Below are positions 48,869 to 59,257 of a stretch of DNA of 64,000 nucleotides, piece by piece. Source of the stretch: Rebecca billardiae RCC1528. Taxonomy: Eukaryota; Haptophyta. The first letter of the stretch is position 1; every line of letters starts with the position of its first letter. The notes beneath the pieces are model-generated. The model was not told the origin of the DNA and did not search any database. It saw nothing but the letters and a program-made list of their open reading frames with translations. The stretch lies in NCBI GenBank assembly GCA_965240325.2, contig OZ251232.1:1984001-2048000 (forward strand), given 5' to 3'. The position numbers and the translations under genes are program-made.

Positions 48869-50011
48869 CTATGAGCTCGCGCTCTGCGTCACTATAATCA
48901 CACAGTGGCCAGTGGGCCCACCTAAAACAGAGCTAGTACTAACTGTAGCGGGGCCCTGATTGCTGATTGAGTACTTTATGATTGTGTGTGCGCACGATGA
49001 TGAAGGTAATTGTGCGATACGCGGCGTGCTAGATGCGTTCAGTGTGGATGGTGCCCGAGGGCACCGGCGTGAGGAGTTGTACAAGCTACAAATCTGCGCG
49101 CGAGAGTTCCGGGCTCGCAACTCATTTTTACTTGCAGGAACCACGACTTCACGCGTACCGGACTCAGCCATGCTGTCGGCGCGCGCCGCCGCGTGGCTCG
49201 TCGTCGCTGCCGCGCTCTCGGCGCCGGAGGTCGAGGCGCACGCGCCCTGCGGCTCGCCCGCCGACGAGGAGGCAGCGGCGGCGGTCTGGGGCGGTGCGTG
49301 ATTCGGCACTGTCGTGTCTGTGCACACGTCGTCCGTGGCCAGCCTCCGGCCGGACTGCCGCGAGCAACACCGCTCGGCAGCTCCGCACGCCTCGGCGTGC
49401 GGCGCGATAGCGCAGACGCGAGGGATGGCCATCGACGCCGCGTGTGCGCTCGCCTTTGCCGATGCGCCCGCCGAAGGACACGCCGAGCGCGGCGGTGAGG
49501 ATGAGGAATTCTGGGCCGGCCATCTTGACGGCGCCGGCGATGTGATGCCGATGAGGTTCGGCTCCCAGATGGCGTCACGGAGAGTTGTGTGATGAGTCTC
49601 GTCGTGACGCCTCATGCTCGCCTCCAGATCGCCGATCCGCCTGTGAAGCCGGCTCGTGTCGAGTCGGCGCGCGTCGGGCGGGAAGAGCTTGGAGCGCGGT
49701 CGACCCACACACGCCGCCTCGTACACGATCTCGAGCAGCCGCAGGTCCGACGGCGGCGCGCGCCGTGAGACCGCGTACGGGCGGCTTGAGGGGAACACGC
49801 GCAGCTCGAGACCCGCGCGCCCGCCCAGAGCGTGCAACAGGGTCGACTCCTCGCCGCCATCATCGGCGCCGCTCGAGGAAGGGGGCGCCTCGTAGTCGAC
49901 GCTCTGGTGGCGCGGTGCCGAGAAGCTCCCGGGTGCAGCACAGCGGACGGAGGCCGGCGGCGACGGTGGTGCCGCCGTCAGACCATGCTCGATGCACGTA
50001 TCCGCGTGCAT
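48869..50011 (-). CDS. doubtful 380-codon open frame
   Basis: The N-terminal third reads as plausible protein (GLELRVFPSSRPYAV, SDLRLLEIVYEAACVG, RRIGDLEASMRRHDETHH). The middle is Ser/Ala/Pro-rich, which suggests a missed intron or antisense reading. In a neighbouring frame KMAGPEFLILTAALGVSFGG (near 49525) looks like a membrane segment. Antisense to it lies a signal-peptide-like exon. Strand and structure are unresolved. Confidence 0.22.
   Translation of the reverse strand: MHADTCIEHGLTAAPPSPPASVRCAAPGSFSAPRHQSVDYEAPPSSSGADDGGEESTLLHALGGRAGLELRVFPSSRPYAVSRRAPPSDLRLLEIVYEAACVGRPRSKLFPPDARRLDTSRLHRRIGDLEASMRRHDETHHTTLRDAIWEPNLIGITSPAPSRWPAQNSSSSPPRSACPSAGASAKASAHAASMAIPRVCAIAPHAEACGAAERCCSRQSGRRLATDDVCTDTTVPNHAPPQTAAAASSSAGEPQGACASTSGAESAAATTSHAAARADSMAESGTREVVVPASKNELRARNSRAQICSLYNSSRRCPRAPSTLNASSTPRIAQLPSSSCAHTIIKYSISNQGPATVSTSSVLGGPTGHCVIIVTQSASS
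49170..49293 (+). CDS. possible first exon encoding a signal peptide
   Basis: Met at 49170 starts MLSARAAAWLVVAAALSAPE, a basic residue then a hydrophobic core and an Ala-x-Ala-like cleavage context (VEA-HAP). The exon would end at 49293 before GTGCGTG, a donor of the type used by the nearby genes. No downstream exon could be fixed, and the opposite strand is also open. Confidence 0.25.
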
Positions 50012-50501
50012 CGGGCGCGGCTATCGGCGTGCGATCCCGGCTATGCGGGTGGGCATGGGGCGGCAGCAGCGCCCCGCGTGACCGAAGCTCTTTTTTGGTC
50101 GCGTGCTCGGCCCCGAGGGAGAGGGCGAGAACGCGCGCCGCGCGCCTTTGTTGCATGAGGCCGAAACGCCATTTTGGGTTTTGTATGTGTTTCTATGGAG
50201 CTTTAATGTCCGGGGGAGGAGATACAGTGGAGATGCGAAAACCTGTCGCCCAGCGCGCGAGCTGCGATCTGGAACGCCTTCTGCAGCGATCTGGTTTGAT
50301 CTCGGGTAGCGCAAGAGTCGTGTGAAGTTGAGAGCGCATTCGCGTTGCGCAGCGGGTAACTTTCCCGGCGTTCATGGCGGCTCAGGATACCCTAATCCCC
50401 GAATCCGCCTCCGAGTGATAGCAATGTGCGGCTGTCGTCGTATCGGTGTCTATGTTTAATCCCTAACCCGATTCCACTGCGGTTGTGCGCTGGCGGCTGG
50501 C

Positions 50502-51611
50502 GTTTACGGATATCCCCCTGCAACAGATAGGACTCAGTCCTATGCCATAGGACAAGATCACCAGAGCGCCAGCGCCTCAGTTCTGCGCGTACGATCATCG
50601 GTGTGGCTATATCGTACACACAACTCAACCGGCTATCGACACACACCGTCTCCGCCTGCCACCACTGCTACAGCGTCAGCGATCGGGCGCGCGCGCGCGT
50701 ACAGCGCGCGCGCGCGCGCTCGGTTGTGGGACAACCGGCCGCCAGGGACGGCCCCACAACCAGCACATGACAGCGTCAGTTGCTCGCCCCTGGCAGCCGA
50801 GCGGCGACCCTAGGCACGGACAGCGCAGGCGAGTGCTCGCGCCGGATGCCCGCGCCGCCGCCCGCACCGCCGCCCACGCCGCCAGGCGCGTTGCTGCCCG
50901 TGGCACACCGATTCTGGGGCGGGGCGAAGAGAGGGCAACCGCCATCGTGCGTGCGGCCACGGACCTCCCACGATGGTGGCGGCCGTCCTTGTGGACCACG
51001 AGCCCACGAATCCAAGAGCGTGCGGGTCGAGCGTCGCGTAAATCGACTGCGGCACACGCATGGCGTGTCTACAGGTGCGATACCATCCACGCACGCGACA
51101 TGGCAAGATGTTCCGGCTACCTCCGAGGCTTGCTCTACATGCGCGCCGATGCTCGATCGCAACCACCTGACAACGCGAGCGACCCGCAGCGGCTTGCGCG
51201 CGCAGCCCCGGCGTGACGTACAATGCCATGCTTGGCGAGGACCAAAACGCATTGTGGATGAACCTCATACGGCTCTGGTCGAACACAGTGAACCACGATG
51301 TGTGAGCATCAAGCTGGGTGTCATCTACAAGTGCCACATGGCGGTCGGCGTTGCCGCCGTGGAGTTGCAAGGCGGCAACGACCGCGACGGCTTCACGCGC
51401 TCCATCCGTGGAGCCCAAAACATGCGGTGGTGGTCGAAAATCACAACAAACTCGCTCTGGCGGATGGTGGCGACACTGCTACCGACCCCTAGGTGCAGTC
51501 GTACCATTCGGCAATATGAGAAAATGTCGTCTACTGAGTCGTCCCTGTGGCTGTCCTGTGGCATAGGACCCAGTCCTATGGCACAGGACAGCAGTGGGAT
51601 ATCCGTTTACC
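50502..51611. mobile_element. about 1.1-kb segment with imperfect inverted ends
   Basis: The left end 50502-50553 contains ACGGATATCC, CTGC and ATAGGACT with GTCCTATGCCATAGGAC. The right end 51550-51611 is its reverse complement with small differences, and is itself a palindrome around GGCATAGGACCCAGTCCTAT. A GC-alternating tract lies inside at 50687-50721. Open frames inside lack motifs. Likely a decayed non-autonomous TIR element. Confidence 0.55.
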
Positions 51612-51710
51612 CTAAACTACCTCCGAGTGTCGCGTGTGCGCCTGCGATTCGGGAACGGCTACCCCGTCGACTTTTCATATAGTATAAATTGTGTACTAAA
51701 CAGGCCGGCC

Positions 51711-51781
51711 GGGCTGAACGGGCTCCGCACGGGCAGCCGGCCACGGGCTGGGCACGGTGGGACCGAGGGTCCGTCCTGAAC
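51711..51781 (+). repeat. dispersed ~70-bp repeat, copy B
   Basis: The same sequence as 41072-41140, in the same orientation. The minus-strand frame 51659-52390 runs through it without a recognised domain. Confidence 0.85.
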
Positions 51782-52495
51782 CAGCGCCACTGTCTGCCCC
51801 CGGGCATCGCCTACAACGTAGCCTCTGCACGGCAGCTCATCAGCCAGTGTCTGCTTGCTCGCTGGCAGCAAGCAGCGGTCATCCAGGCCATATCCACGGT
51901 GCGGGTGTCGCAGTAGCACTAGCTGCGCTGTCCCAGCCCCAGGGGCATGGCAGTCGGGTGTCACACCTAGTAAGCCGGTGGGGGCTGCACGTTTTAGGCC
52001 TGTGTAGGCCGAGGTGGTTTTGCCCCATCGGGCGGTGGTGTGGGCTCGCAGGCTCAGCGGGCTGAGCCTGCACCCGGAGGACTCGGCGAGCGCGCTGGCG
52101 ATGGGCCTGGCCGAGGATGTCCGTCTGGCTGTCACTTGCGCCGCCTGCACGTTGGAGCGCGGCAGCACGTTGGAGGGAGCATGTTGAGGGTCAGACCGTA
52201 CGCCGTGGCGCCGCTGAACTTGCCCCGTGCCGTCCGTGGGCGGTGGGATCTTGTCAATGTCGAGGTCGTCGAATCGCGTCGGCCGCGTGCGCATTGGCGA
52301 TGCACTCTGCGCGGTGGCAAGCGAGGCTGGTGGAGCGCTCGGCTCGGGGAGGAGAACGGATGGGCAGGCAGGGCCACCCCACTCCGTCATGCGCGACCGC
52401 GCAGGTTGTGGGGGTCGTGCCTACGCACGCGGCGCCGCCGCCTCGCGCCCTCGGGGGCGAAGCGTGGCCATCATGGAACGTACAGTTTACTATGT

Positions 52496-52608
52496 TTTAA
52501 CGTGCACACTTGGTTAAGGCGTGATTGACGCCATCCAACACTGCACAAAGACACCGCCACAAAACAGACCGGCGCAGGCAGGTGAGGGGCGCGTTGCCGC
52601 ACCTCATC
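52496..52608 (+). repeat. 113-bp inverted repeat, right copy
   Basis: Perfect reverse-complement match to 46913-47025 by eye over the whole 113 bp, begins TTTAACGTGCACACTTGGTT. Near-perfect identity implies a recent origin or conversion. Confidence 0.92.
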
Positions 52609-53208
52609 GAGGCGGCCATCGCAGCAAGCGGCCGCCCCGCGCTCGGAGGCACGCGCTCGGGAGCGCGCTCTGACACCACACGGGGAGGGTGCTGCACCTG
52701 GATGTTGTATCCCAGCCACCTCGAGAGTGCAGCCGCGCCAAACACCTGCCTGCGCTGTGAGCGACGCCACGTCGACTGATCGAGCCCCAGCCGAAGGGAA
52801 GAACTGGAAGATGAAGGGTGGGCAGGTCCACATGCCCGGCGTAAACTGCGCGCTGCTCGCCTGCGGAGGCAAACAGTCCGGGTCAAGTCCACGCTTCGCG
52901 AGATCTGAGCCTCGCGATGGCGTCGGCCGGGATGCGGCCCCGCAGCCGACGTCCCTCGGCGGAGTGCGGCGCGGCGCCGCGGCGCGAGCGAGGAGGCGGC
53001 GACGAGGTGCGCGCCTGCATGCACCGGTCACGTGTGGCCCTGCTCCGCGCCTCCGCGGCCAAGCAGCTGCACTCCCTCGCCCGCCCGCCCGCTCGCGCGT
53101 GTGGCGTGCGCGCGCGGGGCCTCCTCGCACCCTCGCGGGGTCGCGCGCGCGTGGCACGGCCGAGGGCGGCCAGGCGGGCGCCGCGCGTGGGGGGCGTGCG
53201 TATGACTC

Positions 53209-53421
53209 CAAGAGCCATCGCGCGCGCCCGGGCCACCGAGCCGGATACGGCCGCGTTGCGATTTGCGCAACCGCCAGACACGCGCGTGCTCAGAACGGCG
53301 CCCCGCGGCCCCGCGCGCGCACGCGACGCGCGCGCAGGGCGAGGGAGCGCCGCAGGGGCTGTTTCTGGCGCGGGCAAAGAGGGGTAGGTACAGCTGACTG
53401 CCACCATCTGTTCTGACCTGG
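53209..53421 (+). repeat. about 212-bp inverted repeat, left copy
   Basis: The sequence from CAAGAGCCATCGCGCGCGCC to CTGACCTGG is found reverse-complemented at 56512-56722 with only a few differences. The arms are 3.1 kb apart. Confidence 0.88.
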
Positions 53422-53640
53422 CGGTGACGGTGGCAGGCTCGGCAGCGAGCTCGGCGGTCGGGTCGGCGGCTGTGCTGATGGCGGCGATGATGGTAGAGGG
53501 CTTGGTGGTGGAGATGTAGGCAGTGACGGTTGCGGGCTCGGCGGCGAGCTTGGTGGCGGTGACGTAGGCGGTGACAGTGGCGGGCTCGGCGACGGGCTCG
53601 GTAGCGGCAGGCTCGAGGTGGGCGTGGTGGCGGTGATGGC
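53422..53640 (-). repeat. degenerate codon repeat (Ala-Glu-Pro-Ala-Thr-Val-Thr-Ala)
   Basis: GGCGGTGACGGTGGCGGGCTCGG-like phrases recur irregularly. On the minus strand they read AEPATVTAYV and variants in a frame running from 54034 to 52883. This Thr/Pro/Ala-rich frame could be a mucin-like protein or a plain low-complexity tract. The frame also crosses the 212-bp inverted repeat, which argues against an intact gene. Confidence 0.4.
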
Positions 53641-53899
53641 GGCCGGGCTCGGCGATGGATGTAGCGGCGGTGGGCTCAGGGGCGGGACTCAGTGGTGGCG
53701 AAGGGGGCGAACCCAGTGCTGGGCTCGGCGCTGGGGTGGATGGCGGCAAATGCGATGGGCTTGGTTGTTCGTGGTGGGCTTGGTGGCGGCGACTTTGGTG
53801 GCGATGGCTGTGAGCGGCGGAGTGGCCGTGAGCTCGGCAGCGGGGCGGTGGCTCAGTGATGGTGGAGACCAGTGGCTGGCTCGGTGGACGGTTCGGCGG

Positions 53900-56500
53900 C
53901 CCGACGAAGACGGGCTGTGAGACGGCTGAGGCGGCGGCGCGGCGGCGGGATCGCCGCGTCACTGTCGCTCTCGGACAGAGCTTTGCGGTGACACAGCGCG
54001 GCCAAGCTCTGGGTGTTGGTGCTGACGCTGCCATGTTGTCCGCAGGCCACCCGCTTGACTCCGGCGCACCGATGCCCGGACATGCTGAATCAGGGCTCTG
54101 CGGGATGGCTGCGTCACCTCAGTACGGCTGAGTCCGTGAGAGGGATGGTCGTCGCTGCCCAGTCTGGTCGAGTTTGATGAACTGACTTGACTATCAGCGA
54201 CCGTAGGCTGCTACTGCTCCAGCGTTGTCATCGTCATGAGTAGCTAGCCGTAGATCACGACGAGTACGGATCACAGCATCATCCGCCCTATTCATCGTGA
54301 CTCATCGTCAGCAGAGTTCGTCACGGGCTATTACTCGTCAACCGCGTCCTACCCGCCCCGCTGGCAACTTGGACAAGCGTCTGCTGATGATACGGCGTAC
54401 CAGCATCACAATCTGAGCTCCTGCTGTGCTGGCTGTTGCTAATGACTGCATCAGACGTCACTGCGTGCTGCACGGCAGCAGCCATTCAGTACCGTATGCG
54501 CTCCGTCAGCAGGACAATGTGCGACTTATTCTGCATTCGAACGGCAACGGCACGTGCTGCGACGGCTATATGGTCTCCGTATTACTATCACTTGACGACT
54601 CGAGTGATCACGACGAGTCGTCGATCTTCATGACGAGCAAGTAGAGCAGCACTGCTACAGTGGAAGCATATCAGTAGTCCGTCATCGTCGGGTTCCCCTG
54701 AAGTTTCTGCTGGGATGCGTCAGCGATATACTATATACGCTCCCGCTGCCTGGTCATTGGTACACGTCAGTCACATCAGGCAGCCTTACCTCATCCTACA
54801 TGCCGCGCGGGCAGAGACCAGTGCCACGCCCGCGCGACTGGCATCCCTGAAATTGCAGCGTGACGGAGCAACCTCGGGTCAGCAGTGGGCAGCAGGGCAG
54901 TGCCGCCCCGCACAGCAGGGCCCAATCAATGAACCCCCGCGGCCGGCCGTGCGGCCGTAGTGCGGCGGATCTATCTAGAACGACCGGCCGTCACGCACTG
55001 GGCGCCTCCAACATTCGGATGCGGCAATAGTATAAGCATCATGAGCCTCAGGCAGGCAGTCTCAGGTGGCGTGTCGTCAACAGCAGGCCCCGGGCGCGCT
55101 GGCCGGGCACTCGCAGCCGAAGGACCGCAATCAAGGATTGATTGCCAAGTCGTCAGCCGACTGTGAAGCTGAGCCTGATGATGCTGCCCGCTGCCGGGCC
55201 GCGGGACGACCGAATAATAATGATGACGATGACGCGACGATATTATAGTGATGCAGCCGCTAGAGACGGCTATACGGTTGTCGTTACTTGACTGCGAATC
55301 TGCAACATGCGGCGTCAGCTCCTGCTGTGGAACTCGATCTACCAGATCGACCGCCTGGTGATGACGCCGATCGATCTCCCTCACGAACTCAGCCCTCCCG
55401 TGGTGACGCAGGGAGTCCTGCAGAGCTACTCCGGCCAGGAGGCTTTGACCTTCAGACTCTTCCCACCGCCATCGCCAGCGCCGAACCAGCCATGCTGGCC
55501 GCCGCGCGAGCCCGCTGATCAAGCCCGCCTCCGCCGCTTCCGCCACCGAGCCCGCGTCCATCCCCACCACACTCGCTGCCGCCCAGACTGCCCGGCCGTC
55601 TGCTTCTCTGGCCATCCGCCAAGCGGCCCGTCGGCCGCTGGCCGTGGGTGGCGGGTCAGCTGCAGCAGTCTACGTCCCGGCCAAGGCGCGGGCATCGACC
55701 CGGCGTTTGAGCCTGCCAGCACGCCGGCCAGCGCTCTGATGCCGCGCGTCCTCGATACTGGTTGCCGAGCTGTCGCGCCGCCGTGCCCGGCAAGACACGT
55801 GGATCCGCTGCCGAGCATTCACCAGCCTCCGAACCCGCCCACGCCTCCGACCGGGGCATGCATGCACGGTCGATCTACCCAGCCGGAAGCAGGTCGACAG
55901 CCCCGCTGTGTGGCGGGCCTGCCGGTACGTCCGCTGCCTGCTCGAGGGCGAGGAAACACCGCCTCACCTGTCGACCACGACAGCACGCCTGGCGTGCACA
56001 CTCTGACGGCGAGGCCCGGGATCCGGGCGGGCGATGGCACTACCCACGCCTCCGCCAAGTCTCGGCCTGGCCGAGGGGCGCAACACTGGCCGAGCCCTTG
56101 GCCCGGCGCGCCGCCGCCAGCCTGTGCTGACAAGCCCAAGCCGTGCGCGGCAGGCATGCACGTGAGAGCGGCGATGGGCGGCGTTGCGCGGCGCCAGGAG
56201 GGCCAGGGGCATGTCAGACTCGACTCCGCCGTGTCGCGCGCGGCCAAGCGCGCGCTCTGTGCTAGGGACGCGCGAAGCGAGGCGGGCGCTCGCGCACGCA
56301 CGCGGCCATCCCGACCAGCGCCAAACGGGCGGCGCCAGCGGAGGGAGGTGATGTCGTCAGACGAGAGCACCTCCTTCCGAACGAGAGCGCCTCCCAGTGG
56401 GAGGGATGTGCTCACGAGTACGAGTTCGGCTGTGCGCACTCTGTTCGCGCCGGCCGGCGGCGCACGGACAGACACACAGATCACGTCGGCTGGCAGCCAG
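53900..56500. other. no confident gene
   Basis: From 54100 to about 54750 and around 55200 the sequence is less GC-rich and rich in CATC/GTCA words. A plus frame from 55307 stays open to 57052 but is Pro/Arg-rich, overlaps the right inverted repeat, and changes character repeatedly. I see no domain or splice structure. Confidence 0.45.
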
Positions 56501-56511
56501 CCACTCTCTGA

Positions 56512-56722
56512 CCAGGTCAGAAGAGATGGTGGCAGTCAGCTGTACCTGCCCCTCTTTGCCCGCGCCAGAAACAGCCCCTGCGGCGCTCCCTCGCCCTGCG
56601 CGCGCGTCGCGCGCGCGCGCGGGGCCGCGGGGCGCCGTTCTGAGCACGCGTGTCTGGCGGTTGCGCAAATCGCAACGCGGCCGTATCCGGCTCGGTGGCC
56701 CGGGCGCGCGCGATGGCTCTTG
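56512..56722 (-). repeat. about 212-bp inverted repeat, right copy
   Basis: Reverse complement of 53209-53421. It lies about 140 bp upstream of the ORF at 56859 and could contribute its promoter region. Confidence 0.88.
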
Positions 56723-56858
56723 TGTACGCACCCAGCCGCCTTGGCGTCCGGACTCCTGGCCTCCTCCGCCGCCGCCAAGGGCGGTGTCTCTAATTGCTCG
56801 CGACCGCGCGACCGCACTGCGCGCGAACTTCGGCTGAGCTGTTCCGCCCGTCGCCAAC

Positions 56859-57398
56859 ATGCTGGACGACCTGTGCGTCAAGTTGGCCATGGGCACGTTC
56901 AAGCATGGGCAAATCATCTACTCTATCACCGAGAACGGCAATCAGATCATCGTCGAGTCGCGGGACCTGCTCGTGCTCTTACCGGCGGGGCAAGACGCTC
57001 CAGTCGCCGGCATCACGGTCACGAGGGTCACGCGAATGATCATGGTGCGTGATGAGGCTGGGCGCATCGTGTTCCTCTCCGTGAGCAATGTTCTGATCAA
57101 GGAGGACGCGCGCTGGGCGGACTTTTTTCCCGAACTCGAAGGCATCGCCGTCGCGGGGGATGGAAGCCTGCTCGACGACGCGTGCAAGAGCTGCATCACG
57201 CGCGTGTCCATGAACAGCATGCAGACGCCCGAGGCGACCGTGGAGGTCATCCACCACTTGAACACGCTCCGCATCCTCGATGATCCCATCATCGCCACGC
57301 CGCCAAGTCTTCCGGGCGTCGAGCTCACCGCTGCGCACTTTGCTGACGACGGCCCATTCGCCAACATGGTCGTCGCGGTCGTGCCCATCACTGCCTAG
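56859..57398 (+). CDS. uncharacterised 179-aa protein, single exon
   Basis: Opens MLDDLCVKLAMGTFKHGQII and reads as an ordered, mixed-composition protein unlike the Arg/Pro-rich frames around it: QIIVESRDLLVLLPAG, RMIMVRDEAGRIVFLSVSN, FFPELEGIAVAGDGSLLDDA and VEVIHHLNTLRILDD. Regular alternation of hydrophobic and polar residues suggests a beta-rich fold with a later helix. No transmembrane segment, signal peptide or known motif was seen. It ends VVAVVPITA. An upstream exon cannot be excluded; Met at 56859 is the first in this frame. The family is unknown to me. Confidence 0.6.
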   Translation: MLDDLCVKLAMGTFKHGQIIYSITENGNQIIVESRDLLVLLPAGQDAPVAGITVTRVTRMIMVRDEAGRIVFLSVSNVLIKEDARWADFFPELEGIAVAGDGSLLDDACKSCITRVSMNSMQTPEATVEVIHHLNTLRILDDPIIATPPSLPGVELTAAHFADDGPFANMVVAVVPITA

Positions 57399-57957
57399 CG
57401 GTGCGCTCACCTCATCGGGCATGAAGTGTGACGTCGGCGCGCTTGGAGATCGGCGGCGGCACGTCGCCGGCGTCGTCGCGCTTGCTGTTCGATGCGTTCG
57501 TGTCGCCGCTCGCGTCGCTCGCGTCGTCGGGAGCTGAAGCTCGCGCGCGGCCTTCTCAGTTCTCACAGATCAATGTGTGAGTATAGCTAAGTCAGTGACA
57601 GTGATGCGGATGTCACTATGTGGCACGACAGTCTGAGTCGGGGCGGGGTCGGCGCTGCTGCACTTAGGTTGTCGGCGATGTCGTATGCAGCCATGCAGCA
57701 AGGCGCGTCACGTGGGACTCAGACTGAGCCTCTGTTACCGCCCTTGACTCTCGCCGACTCCTGGTAACTCAGAGTCGCGAGCGAGGCCGGCTCGGCTCGG
57801 CGCGTACTGATTCAGCCGACGACGAACCAGTATTGCCGGCGCGGCACGCGCGGCGGCGGCGTGGCACTCGGGGCCAGGCACGCGGCGCGCGCGTTTTCGG
57901 GCGAGCGTGTCGCGCGCGCGGCGTCGGTGCGCGTGCCGCCGTCGGCGACGAGGGCGC
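57399..57957. other. intergenic region between convergent genes
   Basis: No gene seen. It includes the 3' flanks of the 179-aa ORF (+) and the four-exon gene (-). CGTCGTCG- and CTCAGACT-like words recur, without a clear period. Confidence 0.5.
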
Positions 57958-59214
57958 TCAGTCAGACTCGAAGCCGGAGAGCGCGTCGGTGTCGTCGACG
58001 GCGCCGGGCTCGGTGAGAATGGCGCCGAGCTTGTCGCGCATGTACTCGACGATCTCGACGAGCTTCTTCTCGGAGTCGCGGTCGAAGATTCGCGCGATCT
58101 TGATCCAGCGTGTGCCGTCCTTGCCGAACTTCTCCATCACGCGCTGGAAGATCGGGTACATGTGCTTTCCGTCGGTCACTTGGAGGCGATACTTGCGCAC
58201 GTCGGGGAGGTAGCGGAAACTTGTGCGCCTTGCGCCGCGCACCGTTCCGGCGGGTGGTGCTCGGACGCAGCAGCTTCGCGCATCGCGCGCACGCGTGGCT
58301 GCCGTCTGCTCGCCGCGCGATGCACCGCCACGCCTTCGCGTAGATCGGGCTGCGGCCCGGCACCGTGCCGACGTCGTCGAGCGTGTCGTGGGGCACCATG
58401 CGTGTGGACGTGCACACGTCGCACACGCCCACGGCGTGCAGATCCTCGCCGCGCTGGAAGGCGAGCATGGCGCGCGCGGCCTCCTTGTTCGGGTGCAGCT
58501 CGCGCAGCACGTCGTCGGAAACGTCGTACGTGTACGTCTCGGCGGCGGCGGGCTGCAGCTGGAACGTCTGAGCTCGACGCCGCGGCGGCAGCCGAAGCGC
58601 GCGCGTCGGCCGGCGAGGCAGCGGAGCCGGCGGGCGCTGCGGGCGACACAGACGACGGTCTCGGCGCGTGCGTCGGTGCCGGTGGCGCGTGCTCCGTGAT
58701 CCTGCGCACGGCTTGCTCGGCCGTCATCTCGCCCTTGAGCACCGCTTGCGTGTGCGCGTACACCGTCTCCACCGGCACCAACTCGTCCTTCCACGACGTC
58801 ATCCATGTGCCGATCATCGTAAACTGCACGGCGCGTTCGGTGAAGTGACACACGGTCACCTTCACCCGCTCCGGATGTCTGCCTCGTCTCCGCCGCGGCC
58901 GAGCTTTGCAAGCATCTCACTCGGATCTCGTGTCGTTTGAGTACTTTGAGTCTCGCATAGGGCTTGAAGGTCACGCTGTGCTTCTGCTTCTGCACGTTGA
59001 AACCGGCGCACGGCGACACACGCTTGCCCCCGACGGTGACCAGCAAGCCGCAAACGCATCCGGATTGCGGCGTGCAGGGCATGATCACGAACGCCGAGTC
59101 GCGTCCCGCCCAACTCGACGGCCGTCCTTCCTCCACGGTTTTGAGCGGAGTCGAGACGCGCCTCGCGACTCGCGAGTCGCGCCGCCTGGAAGCTGGGCCT
59201 TGGGCATTTCGCAT
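57958..59214 (-). CDS. uncharacterised protein, probable four-exon gene
   Basis: Proposed minus-strand exons: 59214-58921, 58868-58650, 58567-58293 and 58219-57958, with GT-AG introns of 52, 82 and 73 nt. Phases agree and give about 349 residues (305 from the Met before PCTPQSG). Protein-like segments: KHSVTFKPYARLKVLKRHEI, VTVCHFTERAVQFTMIGTWM, KGEMTAEQAVRRITEH, ETYTYDVSDDVLRELHPNKE, GVCDVCTSTRMVPHDTLDDV and a C-terminal RWIKIARIFDRDSEKKLVEI ending DALSGFESD. One CxxC is retained. The last intron removes a second CxxC (CARC); if it is retained, a frameshift is needed instead. The last two junctions are less certain. The family is not recognised; no membrane segment. Confidence 0.55.
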   Translation of the reverse strand: MRNAQGPASRRRDSRVARRVSTPLKTVEEGRPSSWAGRDSAFVIMPCTPQSGCVCGLLVTVGGKRVSPCAGFNVQKQKHSVTFKPYARLKVLKRHEIRVRCLQSSAAAETRQTSGAGEGDRVSLHRTRRAVYDDRHMDDVVEGRVGAGGDGVRAHASGAQGRDDGRASRAQDHGARATGTDARAETVVCVARSARRLRCLAGRRARFGCRRGVELRRSSCSPPPPRRTRTTFPTTCCASCTRTRRPRAPCSPSSAARICTPWACATCARPHAWCPTTRSTTSARCRAAARSTRRRGGASRGEQTAATRARDARSCCVRAPPAGTVRGARRTSFRYLPDVRKYRLQVTDGKHMYPIFQRVMEKFGKDGTRWIKIARIFDRDSEKKLVEIVEYMRDKLGAILTEPGAVDDTDALSGFESD

Positions 59215-59257
59215 CTCAGATCTCTTTGGTGCGCCTTTCTGGATGTTTTATAGCTTA

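Noticed and set aside
55307-57052. Plus-strand frame of 581 codons
   Set aside because: Crosses an inverted repeat and overlaps the better 179-aa ORF in another frame; Pro/Arg-rich with no domain or consistent composition.
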